A stretch of 64,000 nucleotides of DNA from Paenibacillus monticola (GTDB taxonomy: Bacteria > Bacillota > Bacilli > Paenibacillales > Paenibacillaceae). Position numbers and translations under genes: made by a program. The stretch's first letter is position 1. Each line of letters starts with the position of its first letter. Where the stretch lies: assembly GCF_009664975.1 (NCBI RefSeq), contig NZ_WJXB01000002.1, positions 372,001 to 436,000 on the forward strand, read 5' to 3'. This document shows positions 17,086 to 25,914 of this stretch, piece by piece. The notes under the pieces are model-generated. The model ran no database searches. It saw only the letters and a list, made by a program, of their open reading frames with translations, and had not been told where the DNA came from.

Positions 17086-17121
17086 AGTCCCCAAACCGAT
17101 TCGTTTGGGGGACTTTCATTT
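17086..17121 (+). terminator. Intrinsic terminator after the YdeI-like gene
   Basis: An 11-bp stem (AGTCCCCAAAC with GTTTGGGGGACT, one bulged G) closes a 6-base loop and is followed by TTCATTT. Confidence 0.75.
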
Positions 17122-17183
17122 AGGTTCTTTTATATTTCGCTAAATTATTTTCAGGTTTAAAGGTTTAATTTGTTTCGACCCTT

Positions 17184-17375
17184 TCATATTTCGCGATCTT
17201 CGTATGCCTGAGGTATCCGGCAAGGTGATTGAACTATCCTACCCATTCGTATTAGCTTCCCATGCCGCTCCATCAAAAAGGGTTCAATAAGCAAATCCTC
17301 TATCGTCAGAGCTTTATGCAGCGGAAGGGACAATAGCGCAGCCTTGTACTTATGAAATGGATTGGTTAGGGTCAT
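17184..17375 (-). pseudogene. Short protein, probably the truncated N-terminus of a longer gene
   Basis: A 63-residue frame from the ATG at 17373-17375 (GGAG 8 bases upstream), just downstream of the methyltransferase gene. It begins MTLTNPFHKYKAALLSLP and continues LTIEDLLIEPFLMERHGKL. This opening recalls the first residues of some uracil-DNA-glycosylase-like family proteins, but the match stops after about residue 45 and no catalytic motif follows. A truncated gene is the best reading; the family is a guess. Confidence 0.4.
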
Positions 17376-17379
17376 AGTC

Positions 17380-18081
17380 TTATACTCCACGTGTTATCCG
17401 CAACATTTGATTCGCACCTTTTTGAAACTCATAGGGAACTTTTATTTCTTCAACGCTCCAGCCTTGGCTGATAATATATTCCATTAGGCTGTCCAAGTGT
17501 TCATATCTCTTGCCGGATAGATCAACCAGAGGAAAGATCCGAATCTCTCCCTGCGTCACACGCATCAACTCCTGCAATGTCCGCACATGAAAGTCATAGT
17601 CCAGCCGATCGCCGTACATAAACAGGAAATGGGCTGATAGCGTCAGATCAAACGCTTGATCACAGAACGGAAGCACAGGCAGAGTAACAGGAACATACCG
17701 CTCCTGAGCTTGTTGTCTATCATGTGTGCTGGTCATTAGCGCTTCAGTTCTAGCCTCTCTTAAATCAGTAATGGATTTGAAAAAATCCCAGCGGAAATTA
17801 TCCTGCACCTTATCCAGTTGGAACATAACATGTTCAATATCCTGCAGCCCCTTCTGTTCAAGCTCTATAGCGGAGTAGGAATAAGTGATATCTGCTGCAG
17901 TTGCCACAGCTCCAAATCGCTGTGCTACAGCGGTAAACGAACAGGCCCCTGATGGACAATCGAGGATTCGACGCCCGACTAACTCCTCCCGCTCCAGCTT
18001 GAACATCCGCATATATTCCTCAAATGTCCTGCCAATAAACACAATCCGCTCTAAATCCAACTTAGTCTCTGCTCCACTCAT
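17380..18081 (-). CDS. SAM-dependent methyltransferase-like protein
   Basis: A 233-residue protein with a variant motif I, RRILDCPSGACSFTAVAQRF (residues about 37-56), in place of the usual DxGxGxG. An acidic motif II region (VATAADITYSYS) and a late motif, FDLTLSAHFLFMYGDRLDYD, follow. The C-terminus has beta strands typical of class I methyltransferases. Orthologues of this CPSG-type occur in Bacillales without known substrate. The ATG follows GGAAAGGTGAG. It is in tandem after the LysR gene with 25 bp between. Confidence 0.75.
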   Translation of the reverse strand: MSGAETKLDLERIVFIGRTFEEYMRMFKLEREELVGRRILDCPSGACSFTAVAQRFGAVATAADITYSYSAIELEQKGLQDIEHVMFQLDKVQDNFRWDFFKSITDLREARTEALMTSTHDRQQAQERYVPVTLPVLPFCDQAFDLTLSAHFLFMYGDRLDYDFHVRTLQELMRVTQGEIRIFPLVDLSGKRYEHLDSLMEYIISQGWSVEEIKVPYEFQKGANQMLRITRGV

Positions 18082-18106
18082 CTCAGCTCACCTTTCCTTT
18101 TCTCAG

Positions 18107-19000
18107 CTACACTCGGCTTTGTTTCGTTAACTCCTGCCGTAAAAATTGCTGCAGCCTTAAGCTCGCCTGCTTCAATGGATAATCGGCGACTCGGCAAAGA
18201 ATGCCGCAGCTCATATTAATGTCCTGCCCCGCAAGCTTCTTGACCGCGGTTCCGGCAGGAGCCGGATTCAGCATAATTTCGGGCACCAGGGCAATCCCTA
18301 ATCCACTCTCCACATAATATTTCAGAGCGGTCATGCTTCCGACCTCCATGGTATTCATTGGGGGGCCGCCGGATTCCTGCAGCACACTTTCCAGTTTTTT
18401 GCGATAAGGACAATTGGCAGCAGTAATGAGTAAACGGTGACCCCGGAGGTCCTCTGATGTAACAATCTGCTGAAGGGCTAGCGGGTGCTGTTCCGGCATT
18501 AACAAGACGAATTCCTCGGTAAACAGCGGCTCAAAATATAGCTCCTTCTCTAGCTCCGGTGCCGAGCATAGCGCGAAATCCAATTCTCCACGGAGAAGCC
18601 GCTCACTGAGAACCGATGTGCCTGCAATATCCACAGACAATTTGATCTTAGGAAAATGAGTCATAAACTGTTGTAACAGCTGCGGGAAGCGGTAACTGGC
18701 GGACGGGTCCGTAACCCCTACACGAATACTGCCGGCTTCGCCTATTTTCAAATCTGCCAAGCTATTCAGTAATCGCTCCATATCTTTAACGATAGGTATA
18801 CTTTGTTCATGAAACAACCTGCCTGCTTCCGTTAAAGTAATCTGCTTCCCACGTACGAAGAGTTGAACCCCCAAATCAGCCTCCAGCTTCTGCATTTGCA
18901 TCGTAACGGTAGACTGGGCATAATTCAGTTCTTCTGCCGCGCGATTAAAGCTTCCGGAATGTACGATGGTTTGGAAGGTTTTTAATATTTTGAGATCCAT
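18107..19000 (-). CDS. LysR-family transcriptional regulator
   Basis: A 297-residue LTTR. The N-terminal HTH is MDLKILKTFQTIVHSGSFNR followed by AAEELNYAQSTVTMQMQKLE and LGVQLFVRGKQITLTEAG. The effector domain (about 90-290) has the periplasmic-binding-protein fold, starting IRVGVTDPSASYRFPQLL. It is divergent from the short-chain dehydrogenase gene across 127 bp containing a perfect palindrome (19022-19040), which is the standard arrangement for a LysR protein controlling itself and its neighbour. Confidence 0.93.
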   Translation of the reverse strand: MDLKILKTFQTIVHSGSFNRAAEELNYAQSTVTMQMQKLEADLGVQLFVRGKQITLTEAGRLFHEQSIPIVKDMERLLNSLADLKIGEAGSIRVGVTDPSASYRFPQLLQQFMTHFPKIKLSVDIAGTSVLSERLLRGELDFALCSAPELEKELYFEPLFTEEFVLLMPEQHPLALQQIVTSEDLRGHRLLITAANCPYRKKLESVLQESGGPPMNTMEVGSMTALKYYVESGLGIALVPEIMLNPAPAGTAVKKLAGQDINMSCGILCRVADYPLKQASLRLQQFLRQELTKQSRV

Positions 19001-19021
19001 AAGTTATTCCCTCCACTAGAC

Positions 19022-19040
19022 AGTTCAATACTATTGAACT
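19022..19040. promoter_or_regulatory. Candidate LysR operator
   Basis: AGTTCAATACTATTGAACT is a perfect inverted repeat (8-bp arms, 3-bp centre) 22 bp from the LysR start codon. Three further TTCAATT half-sites follow toward the dehydrogenase gene (about 19046-19077). This fits the LTTR pattern of a strong recognition site plus weaker activation sites. Confidence 0.65.
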
Positions 19041-19127
19041 AAATCTTCAATTAATTCAATTATACAAATTCAATTAAATGAAATACTCTTAATGTATAGC
19101 ATACATCATCATATGGAGGCGATAAGA

Positions 19128-19868
19128 ATGGAATTAAAAAATAAAGTGGCCCTGGTAACAGGCGGGGGTACGGGAATCGGCAGGGCTGTTTGCCTGGAGT
19201 TGTCCCGGCGCGGGGCAATCCTCGCAGTAAACTATTCCCGTTCTGAAGCAGAGGCTCAAGAAACTGTACAGCTGATAACTCATCAAGGCGGGCAAGTTAT
19301 CGCTGTACAGGCTGATGTTTCGAAGGATCAGGAAGTACGCCATATGGTAGATACAATCGCCTTGCAATTTGGCACGATTGATTTACTGGTGAACAACGCC
19401 AGTATCACAAGTCATATTCCCCTAGATAATTTGGAAGCCGCTACAGAGGAGATTTGGGATACGTTATTTGATGTGAATGTCAAAGGTATGTTCTTCTGCG
19501 CCCGAGCCGTTGCTCCTTATATGAAGAAGAATAAACAAGGAGCGATCGTCAATCTCGGCAGCATCGCGGGCCAGACAGGATTAGGATCTTCCCTTCCTTA
19601 TGCTGTATCCAAAGCTGCTGTCCATGGGCTTACAAAATCATTAGCACGCGCCTTGGCTCCTGAGATTAGAGTCAACTGTATTGCTCCAGGCGCCGTCGCG
19701 ACCCGATGGTGGGCTGGCAGAGAAGAACAGATGCACAAATTGGCGCCTAATCTGCTGCTGCAGCGTATTGCTACGCCTGAAGATATTGCCAAATTTATCT
19801 GCTCCGCGTTGGAACAGGAAGCAATGACTGGACAGATAGTTACAGTGGACAGTGGGCAGACGTTATGA
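19128..19868 (+). CDS. Short-chain dehydrogenase/reductase (FabG-like)
   Basis: A 246-residue NAD(P)-dependent oxidoreductase. The cofactor motif is TGGGTGIGR (residues 11-19), LLVNNASIT holds the NNAG-equivalent, and the catalytic set is Ser145, Tyr158 and Lys162 (LPYAVSKAAVHG). The C-terminus GQIVTVDSGQTL is typical of the FabG group. NADPH preference is suggested by NYSRSEAEA after beta-2. The start ATG at 19128 has GGAGG 8 bases upstream. Substrate unknown; probably controlled by the divergent LysR protein. Confidence 0.92.
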   Translation: MELKNKVALVTGGGTGIGRAVCLELSRRGAILAVNYSRSEAEAQETVQLITHQGGQVIAVQADVSKDQEVRHMVDTIALQFGTIDLLVNNASITSHIPLDNLEAATEEIWDTLFDVNVKGMFFCARAVAPYMKKNKQGAIVNLGSIAGQTGLGSSLPYAVSKAAVHGLTKSLARALAPEIRVNCIAPGAVATRWWAGREEQMHKLAPNLLLQRIATPEDIAKFICSALEQEAMTGQIVTVDSGQTL

Positions 19869-19877
19869 TGTATAACA

Positions 19878-19920
19878 AAAAGGACCGGACAAGGGTTAGC
19901 TTGTACGGTCCTTTTGTATC
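19878..19920. terminator. Bidirectional intrinsic terminator
   Basis: A 10-bp perfect outer stem (AAAAGGACCG with CGGTCCTTTT) plus an inner ACAAG/CTTGT pair lies between the convergent dehydrogenase and GH74 genes. Confidence 0.8.
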
Positions 19921-19932
19921 CGTCTTTTACTT

Positions 19933-22900
19933 TTAGGAGGGTTCGTTCCCCCATACAAGGTTACCTGTAATATAGGCAGGCACCTTAATCCAATCCACTG
20001 CGTTCGTACTCACCGCATTAAAGGAATAATCTCCCGTCTGGGTGTAATTGCTCCAATCTGACTTTGCTACCCGAACCTGAATATCCAGGCTTGCACCAGC
20101 CGCCAAAGATCCGGCATCATTAGTAAATCCTATCTCCACATAATAATCCGCTCCAGTCTTAACTGTGGGCAGCTTCACAAAAGCTCCGGTCACATTCGCG
20201 CTTCCAGCCTGTGACCAGTCACAGAAGAAATTCTGTGTTTGCTCTCCATCAATCGTGTAATAATATCTCAATTTCACATTGGAAAGTCCGATGGCGCTTG
20301 TAGTCGTGTTAACCAACTTAAACTTTGGACTCAGTGTATTGGCAGAAGAAGACAAGGTGCCATTATACATCTGAACTTTGAGACCGGTAGTGGGTGTAGC
20401 GGTCGGCGTTGCCGTTGGTGTTGCGGTAGCGGTCGGCGTTGCCGTTGGCGTTGCGGTAGCAGTCGGCGTTGCCGTTGGTGTTGCGGTAGCAGTCGGCGTT
20501 GCCGTTGGTGTTGCGGTAGCGGTCGGCGTTGCTGTTGGTGTTGCGGTAGCGGTCGGCGTTGCTGTTGGTGCTACAGTTGTATCCACTACAGTCACGGCTA
20601 GTGTTCGTGCTACTCCTGCACTAAAATTAAAGGTTAGCGTTGTTGTCCCTACAGCTTGGGTAGCCAAGTACGCTTTCTTGATCGTCACGGCTGAGCCGCT
20701 AACGGCATAGTCCGTCCCGGCTACCAGACTGACCGTTCCGTTCTTGATTGTGCTCAAGGTATTGCCATTTAGGGTTAAGGTCACCGCTATATCCGTCTGA
20801 TTCGCGGTCTTCTTATCAAAGCTTGCACTTGTTGGTGTAATAATAGAACTGCTGGCTGGCGGATTTACCGGATCGGCATACAGAGTACCCCGTCCATTCG
20901 TTCCGAGATACACCCTGCCGAATACTCTTGGATCGCCGGTGATCGCCATATTGATTTTGGCATACTGGTGGGCATCATCATTAATCCGCACCCAACTGGC
21001 GCCAACATCATCCGAACGGAACACTCCACGAACGCCATCAATCTTCGCAACGGTATACAATGCCATATAACTTTGACCTGGCGCAGCCATTCCATAGCCA
21101 ATCAGATCGGCTTCCTGCACATTCGTCAGCTTGGTGAAACTCGCTCCTGAATTCGTAGAGTGCCACAAACCATAGATGTTCTCAACCGTATTGCCGCCAG
21201 CAAACCAGATATCGCCTTCAATTCCCGGTACAGCCTTTATGCTGATCTGGGCTTCGTTCGGCTGTAAACCGCCTACATTATTGGTTGGGAAGCCCGCTGC
21301 CGCAGTGGCACTAAAGGTTGCCCCGCCATCCAGACTGATGTAGAAGGTTCCCGCATAGAACGCATAGAACTTGTTCGTGTTTACTCTGTCAGAAGCCACT
21401 TTTGCTCCTGCCGGCAATCCGGCACTAGCGGTCCACGAGTTTCCTGAGCTTTTGGAATAATATACTCCAATGTCCGAGGTGCTCCACACAATGGAAGTAC
21501 CACTCGCAGATACGGCAACCTGTCCTTGACCCGCCGTAGTTATAGTTCCATTAGAGGGCTCAGCGTTGGGCATGTACCAATTCGCCCCTCCATCATTAGA
21601 CAGGCCGATCGATTTCATGCTTGGAGATTTTTCCTTGTCCGCACCACCTATTCGTACAACGAAGGACGGATTCAACTCCGCAAAATCGATACTATTAGTT
21701 GTTGCCCAGGATGGACTTGTTTGCGCTTTGGCCGGCACTTGTGTCAAATCCGTCTCATAGCGGAAGCCAGATACGTCGCCAAGTGCAGTGATTAGATGGG
21801 AAGTTCCTGAAGGCGGACTAATTAGACCCAACACTGCTGTTTCCTCCACACCTTTAGCCATAACTGAGATATTCACTGTTCCCCCGGTGTCCCAAGAGGT
21901 CAGGTTATTCGAACCATAGATCGTAGCTCCGGTACCATACATCATCCGGTTGGAGTTGAATGGATCGATCTCCAGATCACCCATCATCCAGCCCATCTTT
22001 GGTGAAGGGTCAAGAGAAGTCGAGTTACTAGCATTGCCAAGCCAAGGTGCAGCGGTGATATCCATATTAAATTTATAAGTCCGTTCCGGATAATTGCCCC
22101 AATCCCAAATTCGGCTCCAGGTCGAACCACCATTCGTGCTGCGGAAAATAACCTCATCCGGCCACCAGGCATTCAATGAGGACACCATGAGTGTATTCGG
22201 ATTCTGGGCATCTACAGCCAGTCCGCCGAACCCGTACCAATTATCCGTGCCGGTGGATGGGCTGATATTAGTCCACACCCCGCTAGCCGTATTGAACTTC
22301 CAGACCTGACCTTTAGCTCCATCATATGGACCCACGCCATCACTGTAAGTGATGTAGAGATCGCCTGTCGCTGAAAGAACACCATGATGCGGCAAATAGC
22401 CTGTGGGTTGACCAGCCAGAGCCGACCAGGTGGCTCCGCCATCTGTACTCCGGTAAACACTGCTTGCCGTGTCAGCTACACCTACATAAATAGTTTGTGT
22501 AGCATTGCCAAGTGTGCCCGTGCTCTTATCAAAAGTGATCCAGGACAGCCCAACGAGATCATTGCCGTATTCTAGTGTTGGGTTCTGAATATAGGTTCCG
22601 ACGTTGGGGAAAGAAGTTACCTTTGCCCAAGTGACGCCAGAATCCGTGCTTTTCCACAGTCCGTTGCCGCTCCGCGCCCCAAAATACAAAATGCTGTTCT
22701 TGTTCGGATCAATGACGAGACGCTCCCCCGCCGACCGACCAGGCATATTGCCGCCGACTTTAAAGGGCAGCGTAGTTACTTGCCAAGTATTGCCGCGGTC
22801 ACTGGACCGCATAATCTGACCATTGTTGTCCCAACTATTCGTATACGTCCCTGTTGCCATATAAACTTTGTCCGGATTAATTGGATCGGTTGCCAGAGCG

Positions 22901-23205
22901 TCAACACCATTCTTGTTCCAGTCCACCCAGCCTACAGAATCACTGATCGAAGTCCAGCTTGCGGTTGCCTGATTCCAACGGTAAGCTCCTCCGATATCCG
23001 TTCTTGCATAGATTAGATTGGGCTCGCTCTGGTTAAAAATAATACCGGGTACGAAGCCCCCTCCAGCTCCCGTAGCTACGTTTTTCCAATTGTAGGCTTC
23101 GCTTGCCGCAGCACGGGTTGTTGCTGGAAACGCTGAGAATAAAGAACCTACCATTGCGGAAAGCAAGACGATTAATCCCATTCTTCGGATACGGTTACGA
23201 ATCAC
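19933..23205 (-). CDS. Secreted xyloglucanase, GH74 with X2 and CBM3 modules
   Basis: A 1090-residue secreted enzyme that cuts xyloglucan. A signal peptide (about 1-33) precedes two seven-bladed propellers (about 38-775) rich in sialidase-type Asp boxes such as SSDRGNTW and STDSGVTW. The two catalytic Asp residues of GH74 are visible in ARTDIGGAYRW (near 71) and ALGDVSGFRYE (near 477). Then come a CBM_X2/Ig-like module (about 784-874), a Pro-Thr-Ala linker (877-938) and a C-terminal CBM3 (about 941-1090) for binding cellulose. The start is GTG after AGGAGG. A perfect cre site overlaps the promoter. No xyloglucan transporter or xylosidase gene is adjacent. Confidence 0.95.
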   Translation of the reverse strand: MIRNRIRRMGLIVLLSAMVGSLFSAFPATTRAAASEAYNWKNVATGAGGGFVPGIIFNQSEPNLIYARTDIGGAYRWNQATASWTSISDSVGWVDWNKNGVDALATDPINPDKVYMATGTYTNSWDNNGQIMRSSDRGNTWQVTTLPFKVGGNMPGRSAGERLVIDPNKNSILYFGARSGNGLWKSTDSGVTWAKVTSFPNVGTYIQNPTLEYGNDLVGLSWITFDKSTGTLGNATQTIYVGVADTASSVYRSTDGGATWSALAGQPTGYLPHHGVLSATGDLYITYSDGVGPYDGAKGQVWKFNTASGVWTNISPSTGTDNWYGFGGLAVDAQNPNTLMVSSLNAWWPDEVIFRSTNGGSTWSRIWDWGNYPERTYKFNMDITAAPWLGNASNSTSLDPSPKMGWMMGDLEIDPFNSNRMMYGTGATIYGSNNLTSWDTGGTVNISVMAKGVEETAVLGLISPPSGTSHLITALGDVSGFRYETDLTQVPAKAQTSPSWATTNSIDFAELNPSFVVRIGGADKEKSPSMKSIGLSNDGGANWYMPNAEPSNGTITTAGQGQVAVSASGTSIVWSTSDIGVYYSKSSGNSWTASAGLPAGAKVASDRVNTNKFYAFYAGTFYISLDGGATFSATAAAGFPTNNVGGLQPNEAQISIKAVPGIEGDIWFAGGNTVENIYGLWHSTNSGASFTKLTNVQEADLIGYGMAAPGQSYMALYTVAKIDGVRGVFRSDDVGASWVRINDDAHQYAKINMAITGDPRVFGRVYLGTNGRGTLYADPVNPPASSSIITPTSASFDKKTANQTDIAVTLTLNGNTLSTIKNGTVSLVAGTDYAVSGSAVTIKKAYLATQAVGTTTLTFNFSAGVARTLAVTVVDTTVAPTATPTATATPTATPTATATPTATPTATATPTATPTATATPTATPTATATPTATPTATPTTGLKVQMYNGTLSSSANTLSPKFKLVNTTTSAIGLSNVKLRYYYTIDGEQTQNFFCDWSQAGSANVTGAFVKLPTVKTGADYYVEIGFTNDAGSLAAGASLDIQVRVAKSDWSNYTQTGDYSFNAVSTNAVDWIKVPAYITGNLVWGNEPS
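20395..20578 (-). repeat. Tandem repeat encoding the GH74 Pro-Thr-Ala linker
   Basis: An 18/36-bp tandem repeat (GTCGGCGTTGCCGTTGGTGT type units on the + strand) encoding PTATPTATATPT units. Units differ mostly at third bases. It is coding, not a CRISPR array. Confidence 0.9.
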
Positions 23206-23228
23206 GTTTTACGCCTCCTATGATTTAT

Positions 23229-23247
23229 TGTTAACGCTTCCATTATA
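23229..23247 (-). promoter_or_regulatory. GH74 -10 box with overlapping cre site
   Basis: On the minus strand TATAAT (23242-23247) is followed directly by TGGAAGCGTTAACA (23229-23242), which fits the cre consensus TGNAANCGNWNNCW at every position. A cre at the transcription start implies CcpA repression of the xyloglucanase gene. No convincing -35 is seen. Confidence 0.75.
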
Positions 23248-23364
23248 AGGTGAATAGTTTATCAATAGTTAGTGAAAATGGTTATTTTTGGCGGAAAATG
23301 GTAGCCTATTATCGTACCGTTTTCTCATTAAATATTACATTTGTTATTTCTTGTATTATTGTTC

Positions 23365-23400
23365 AAAAAAAAGACCTTTGAAGATAACTCTCAAAGGTCT
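23365..23400 (-). terminator. Intrinsic terminator after the phosphatase gene
   Basis: A 10-bp stem (AGACCTTTGA with TCAAAGGTCT) and, on the minus strand, eight T residues. It lies 17 bp past the stop codon. Confidence 0.8.
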
Positions 23401-23416
23401 ACTAATAAATAAACTA

Positions 23417-24661
23417 TCAATGCTTCAGCACGAACTCATCCTTCATTACGCCATCCACATCATACGCTTGGTAAGTCAATGTTTCTCCGGTGACTGTAAT
23501 CCCCGCGAACATTTGCTTATTGTTCTGAAAATGAACCGAGTGGTAGAACTGTTCCTCTTTCTGCTCATTAAACTTCGCACCCGCGGCATTGGTCACTACA
23601 TAGACTGTTCCACGTTCGGTCCCCACGGGGTTCTCACCTTCCGGCACAATATTCCCATCCAATAGTGGATAAGATCTGGAGTACTCATGATTATGCCCTT
23701 GCAAGACCAGATCGACTTCATATTCATCAAAAATCTCCGTCCAATCCTCCACCTTCTTGTAGGTGTTCCCTCCATAAGCCGGACGGTGCATGGCGACGAT
23801 CTTCCATTGCTTATCCGTACCTGCAAGATCCTCCTCCAGCCATTCACTCTGCTTCTTCAGATTGCTCTCCGTATTCAACACCGTTACATGAATGGGACCG
23901 TAATCGAAGGAATAAGAGGTTCCGTCAATAGAATCCTTCGCACCATTCTCCGGCAGATTAAAATGTGAGGTAAAGTTATCCGCAACACCCTCTACCTCAT
24001 CATGGTTGCCAGTAACCGGCATCAGTGGAATCTCAGCAATCCAGGTCTGCACGTTGCCAAAAAACTCATCCCAGCCTGCAGTATCCTCCGGGTTCTCCGT
24101 CAAATCGCCGTTATGCATAATAAAACTGGCTTGCGGGAAGGTCTTGATTGCTTTATCCAAGGTGTTTCCCCATAACTTGAAATCAGCCGTTGCTGCCCCT
24201 TGGGAATCCGTTACATTGATAAAGGTAACACTGTCGTTTCCATTCTCCGCTGTAGTAAATACAGCGGCTGTGCTCCATGCTCCCTCTACTCCGCTGCCTA
24301 CTCTATAGGTATAGGTTGTCCCCGGCTCAAGCCCCGTTGCTTCTGCTTTATGTACACCCCGCTTGCCAATATCCGTCTTTAGGGATGCACTATCCGCTTT
24401 TACTTTTCTGACGCCACCCGTAGTAAAAGAGGTCTTCTCGCCTTTAACAATCTCAAGCCTGCCTGCTGCATCCGGGTCCCCGGTATACCAGGTAAATGCT
24501 CGGCTAGTTCCAGCATCTCCCTTAATGGTAGTCACTATATCATACGGCACCGCGGAAGCGGCAGGGCTCTCCAAGCGTTTTAACCATTCCAATCCAACCA
24601 CTACTAAGATCAATATAATAATAACTGCTCCTATGATAACGATAGATTTGTAGTCCTTCAC
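23417..24661 (-). CDS. Membrane-anchored purple-acid-phosphatase-like metallophosphoesterase
   Basis: A 414-residue protein with one N-terminal membrane helix (about 8-25) that should leave the rest outside the cell. An Ig/FN3-like N-terminal domain typical of purple acid phosphatases (LEPGTTYTYRVGSGVEGAWS) is followed by the metallophosphatase core: INVTDSQG, MHNGDLTENPEDTAGWDEFF, PVTGNHDEV, MHRPAYGG and LQGHNHEYSRSYP. The metal ligands are all present. It would release phosphate from outside organic phosphates. The start is GTG with AAGGAGGAAAGG upstream. It stands alone, with its own terminator. Confidence 0.88.
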   Translation of the reverse strand: MKDYKSIVIIGAVIIILILVVVGLEWLKRLESPAASAVPYDIVTTIKGDAGTSRAFTWYTGDPDAAGRLEIVKGEKTSFTTGGVRKVKADSASLKTDIGKRGVHKAEATGLEPGTTYTYRVGSGVEGAWSTAAVFTTAENGNDSVTFINVTDSQGAATADFKLWGNTLDKAIKTFPQASFIMHNGDLTENPEDTAGWDEFFGNVQTWIAEIPLMPVTGNHDEVEGVADNFTSHFNLPENGAKDSIDGTSYSFDYGPIHVTVLNTESNLKKQSEWLEEDLAGTDKQWKIVAMHRPAYGGNTYKKVEDWTEIFDEYEVDLVLQGHNHEYSRSYPLLDGNIVPEGENPVGTERGTVYVVTNAAGAKFNEQKEEQFYHSVHFQNNKQMFAGITVTGETLTYQAYDVDGVMKDEFVLKH

Positions 24662-24726
24662 TTGCCTTTCCTCCTTAACCTTCTATTACTAACGATAGCC
24701 TCCAGCCAAGCTAGAAGTCAAATCCA

Positions 24727-25179
24727 TTAGTTTAGCTCATCCAAAGTAACTCTGTTCTTCCCCATCTCTTTTGACCCATAAAAGGCTTTATCGGCACGTT
24801 GATATAACTCTTCGATTTCAACTCTGTCACTCGCAGTAAACACCATACCCATGCTTGTAGTAACGCTGACCTGGCTTCCCATATATAACCACATGGTTGC
24901 ACTTTCGATTGATTCCCGTAGATGTTCGGCCATTTTGCTGCATTGCTGTTTGTCCATCCCCATTAAGAACACTGCAAATTCCTCACCACCGAATCTTCCC
25001 ACCAATGTACCGTTACCAGCAGCTTTCTGCAGAATCAGAAAAAAATCGGTTAACACCTGATCGCCAGCAATATGGCCGAATTTATCAGTAATGCACTTGA
25101 AATCATCGATATCAAACCACATTAAAGACACACTTACATGTTCCGCTAGCAACAAAATGAACCTACTCCACTCCTTCAA
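24727..25179 (-). pseudogene. Truncated GGDEF (diguanylate cyclase) domain
   Basis: A 150-codon frame covering most of a GGDEF domain: MWFDIDDFKCITDKFGHIAG, the active-site GGEEF (residues 64-68), and SMGMVFTASDR and ADKAFYGSKEMGKNRV at the end. The start of the domain (the DxLTGLxNRR helix) and any sensor are missing. The frame opens with TTG right after a terminator hairpin (25183-25221), leaving no promoter of its own. A weak AAGGAG lies inside the frame. The catalytic part needs the missing helix for folding, so this is most likely a 5'-truncated remnant. Confidence 0.7.
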
Positions 25180-25182
25180 GAC

Positions 25183-25221
25183 AAAAAAACCTGATAACCA
25201 TCTAAGGTCATCAGGTTTTTT
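25183..25221 (-). terminator. Intrinsic terminator of the kinase-regulator-YcnI operon
   Basis: A 12-bp stem (AAAAAACCTGAT with ATCAGGTTTTTT) plus an inner ACC/GGT pair and a T-run on the minus strand, 28 bp after the YcnI stop codon. Confidence 0.85.
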
Positions 25222-25249
25222 GATTAGGAATACATATCAATTAGGAAAG

Positions 25250-25894
25250 TCACACGTTCCGTCGTCTGAATACAGCAACTATAGCCAGTACCAGCGCCAA
25301 CAAAGCGGCTACTAATGCGATATAAACGATTGGCGAAGTAGAAGAAGAGGACTTTTGTTCATCCGTCACCATCGACTCATCCCCATCCATATTCATGGAA
25401 TCATGGGAATGGCTGTCTCCAACTGCAGCTTGAACAATCGCGGTAATCGCATGCGGAGTTTCCGTCCCTTCCTCCCCGGACCACTCTACTAGGCTTCCGT
25501 CCGCATAATGCTGGTAGGCGTCCCATGCGAGTTCTCCCGCAGCAGCAGGATTCTGGACAGTGAAGTAGAAACGTTGAAATTGTCCTGCTTGGATCCCTTC
25601 TCCGGTTGTTTTCCAGCTAACCTTATTGCCCTCGATGGTAACATCCCAGCCTGGCGTAGATTCATATTGCTTGAATGCTGCGCCTTCGGGTATACGCAGA
25701 TCCACTTGCACGGTGGCCACAGCTTTTTCTGAAGGGACTTTTAGGGTATAGGTCTCCCATGCTCCAGTACTCGATTGTGCCGGAACTACCGACACATGGG
25801 CACTAGCAACGGCCGCGAACAACAGCAGGATTGCAGCTGTTGGGGCGATTAGAGTCATCATTTTGTGATATAAGCTTTTCACGGTAACCCTCAT
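25250..25894 (-). CDS. ycnI: YcnI-family copper-binding membrane-anchored protein
   Basis: A 214-residue secreted protein. A signal peptide ends at SAHVSVVPAQ, so the mature N-terminus would be His33, the residue used with a Glu and Trp by B. subtilis YcnI (DUF1775) to hold Cu(II). The beta-sandwich spans about 33-155. A His/Met-rich stretch (SHSHDSMNMDGDESM), another likely metal site, leads to a C-terminal membrane helix and RRR tail. It may start at ATG 25894 or at a GTG four codons later with a better-spaced GAGGG. In B. subtilis ycnI sits with ycnJ and ycnK; neither is here. Instead it follows a two-component pair with 20 bp between. Confidence 0.88.
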   Translation of the reverse strand: MRVTVKSLYHKMMTLIAPTAAILLLFAAVASAHVSVVPAQSSTGAWETYTLKVPSEKAVATVQVDLRIPEGAAFKQYESTPGWDVTIEGNKVSWKTTGEGIQAGQFQRFYFTVQNPAAAGELAWDAYQHYADGSLVEWSGEEGTETPHAITAIVQAAVGDSHSHDSMNMDGDESMVTDEQKSSSSTSPIVYIALVAALLALVLAIVAVFRRRNV

Positions 25895-25914
25895 TTCATT
25901 ATTTAGGATGCTGG

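Noticed and set aside
20378-20710. Plus-strand open frame with a highly repetitive Gly-Val translation, and tandem units resembling a CRISPR or minisatellite
   Set aside because: It is the antisense of the Pro-Thr-Ala linker of the GH74 gene; units are 18/36 bp with no spacers.
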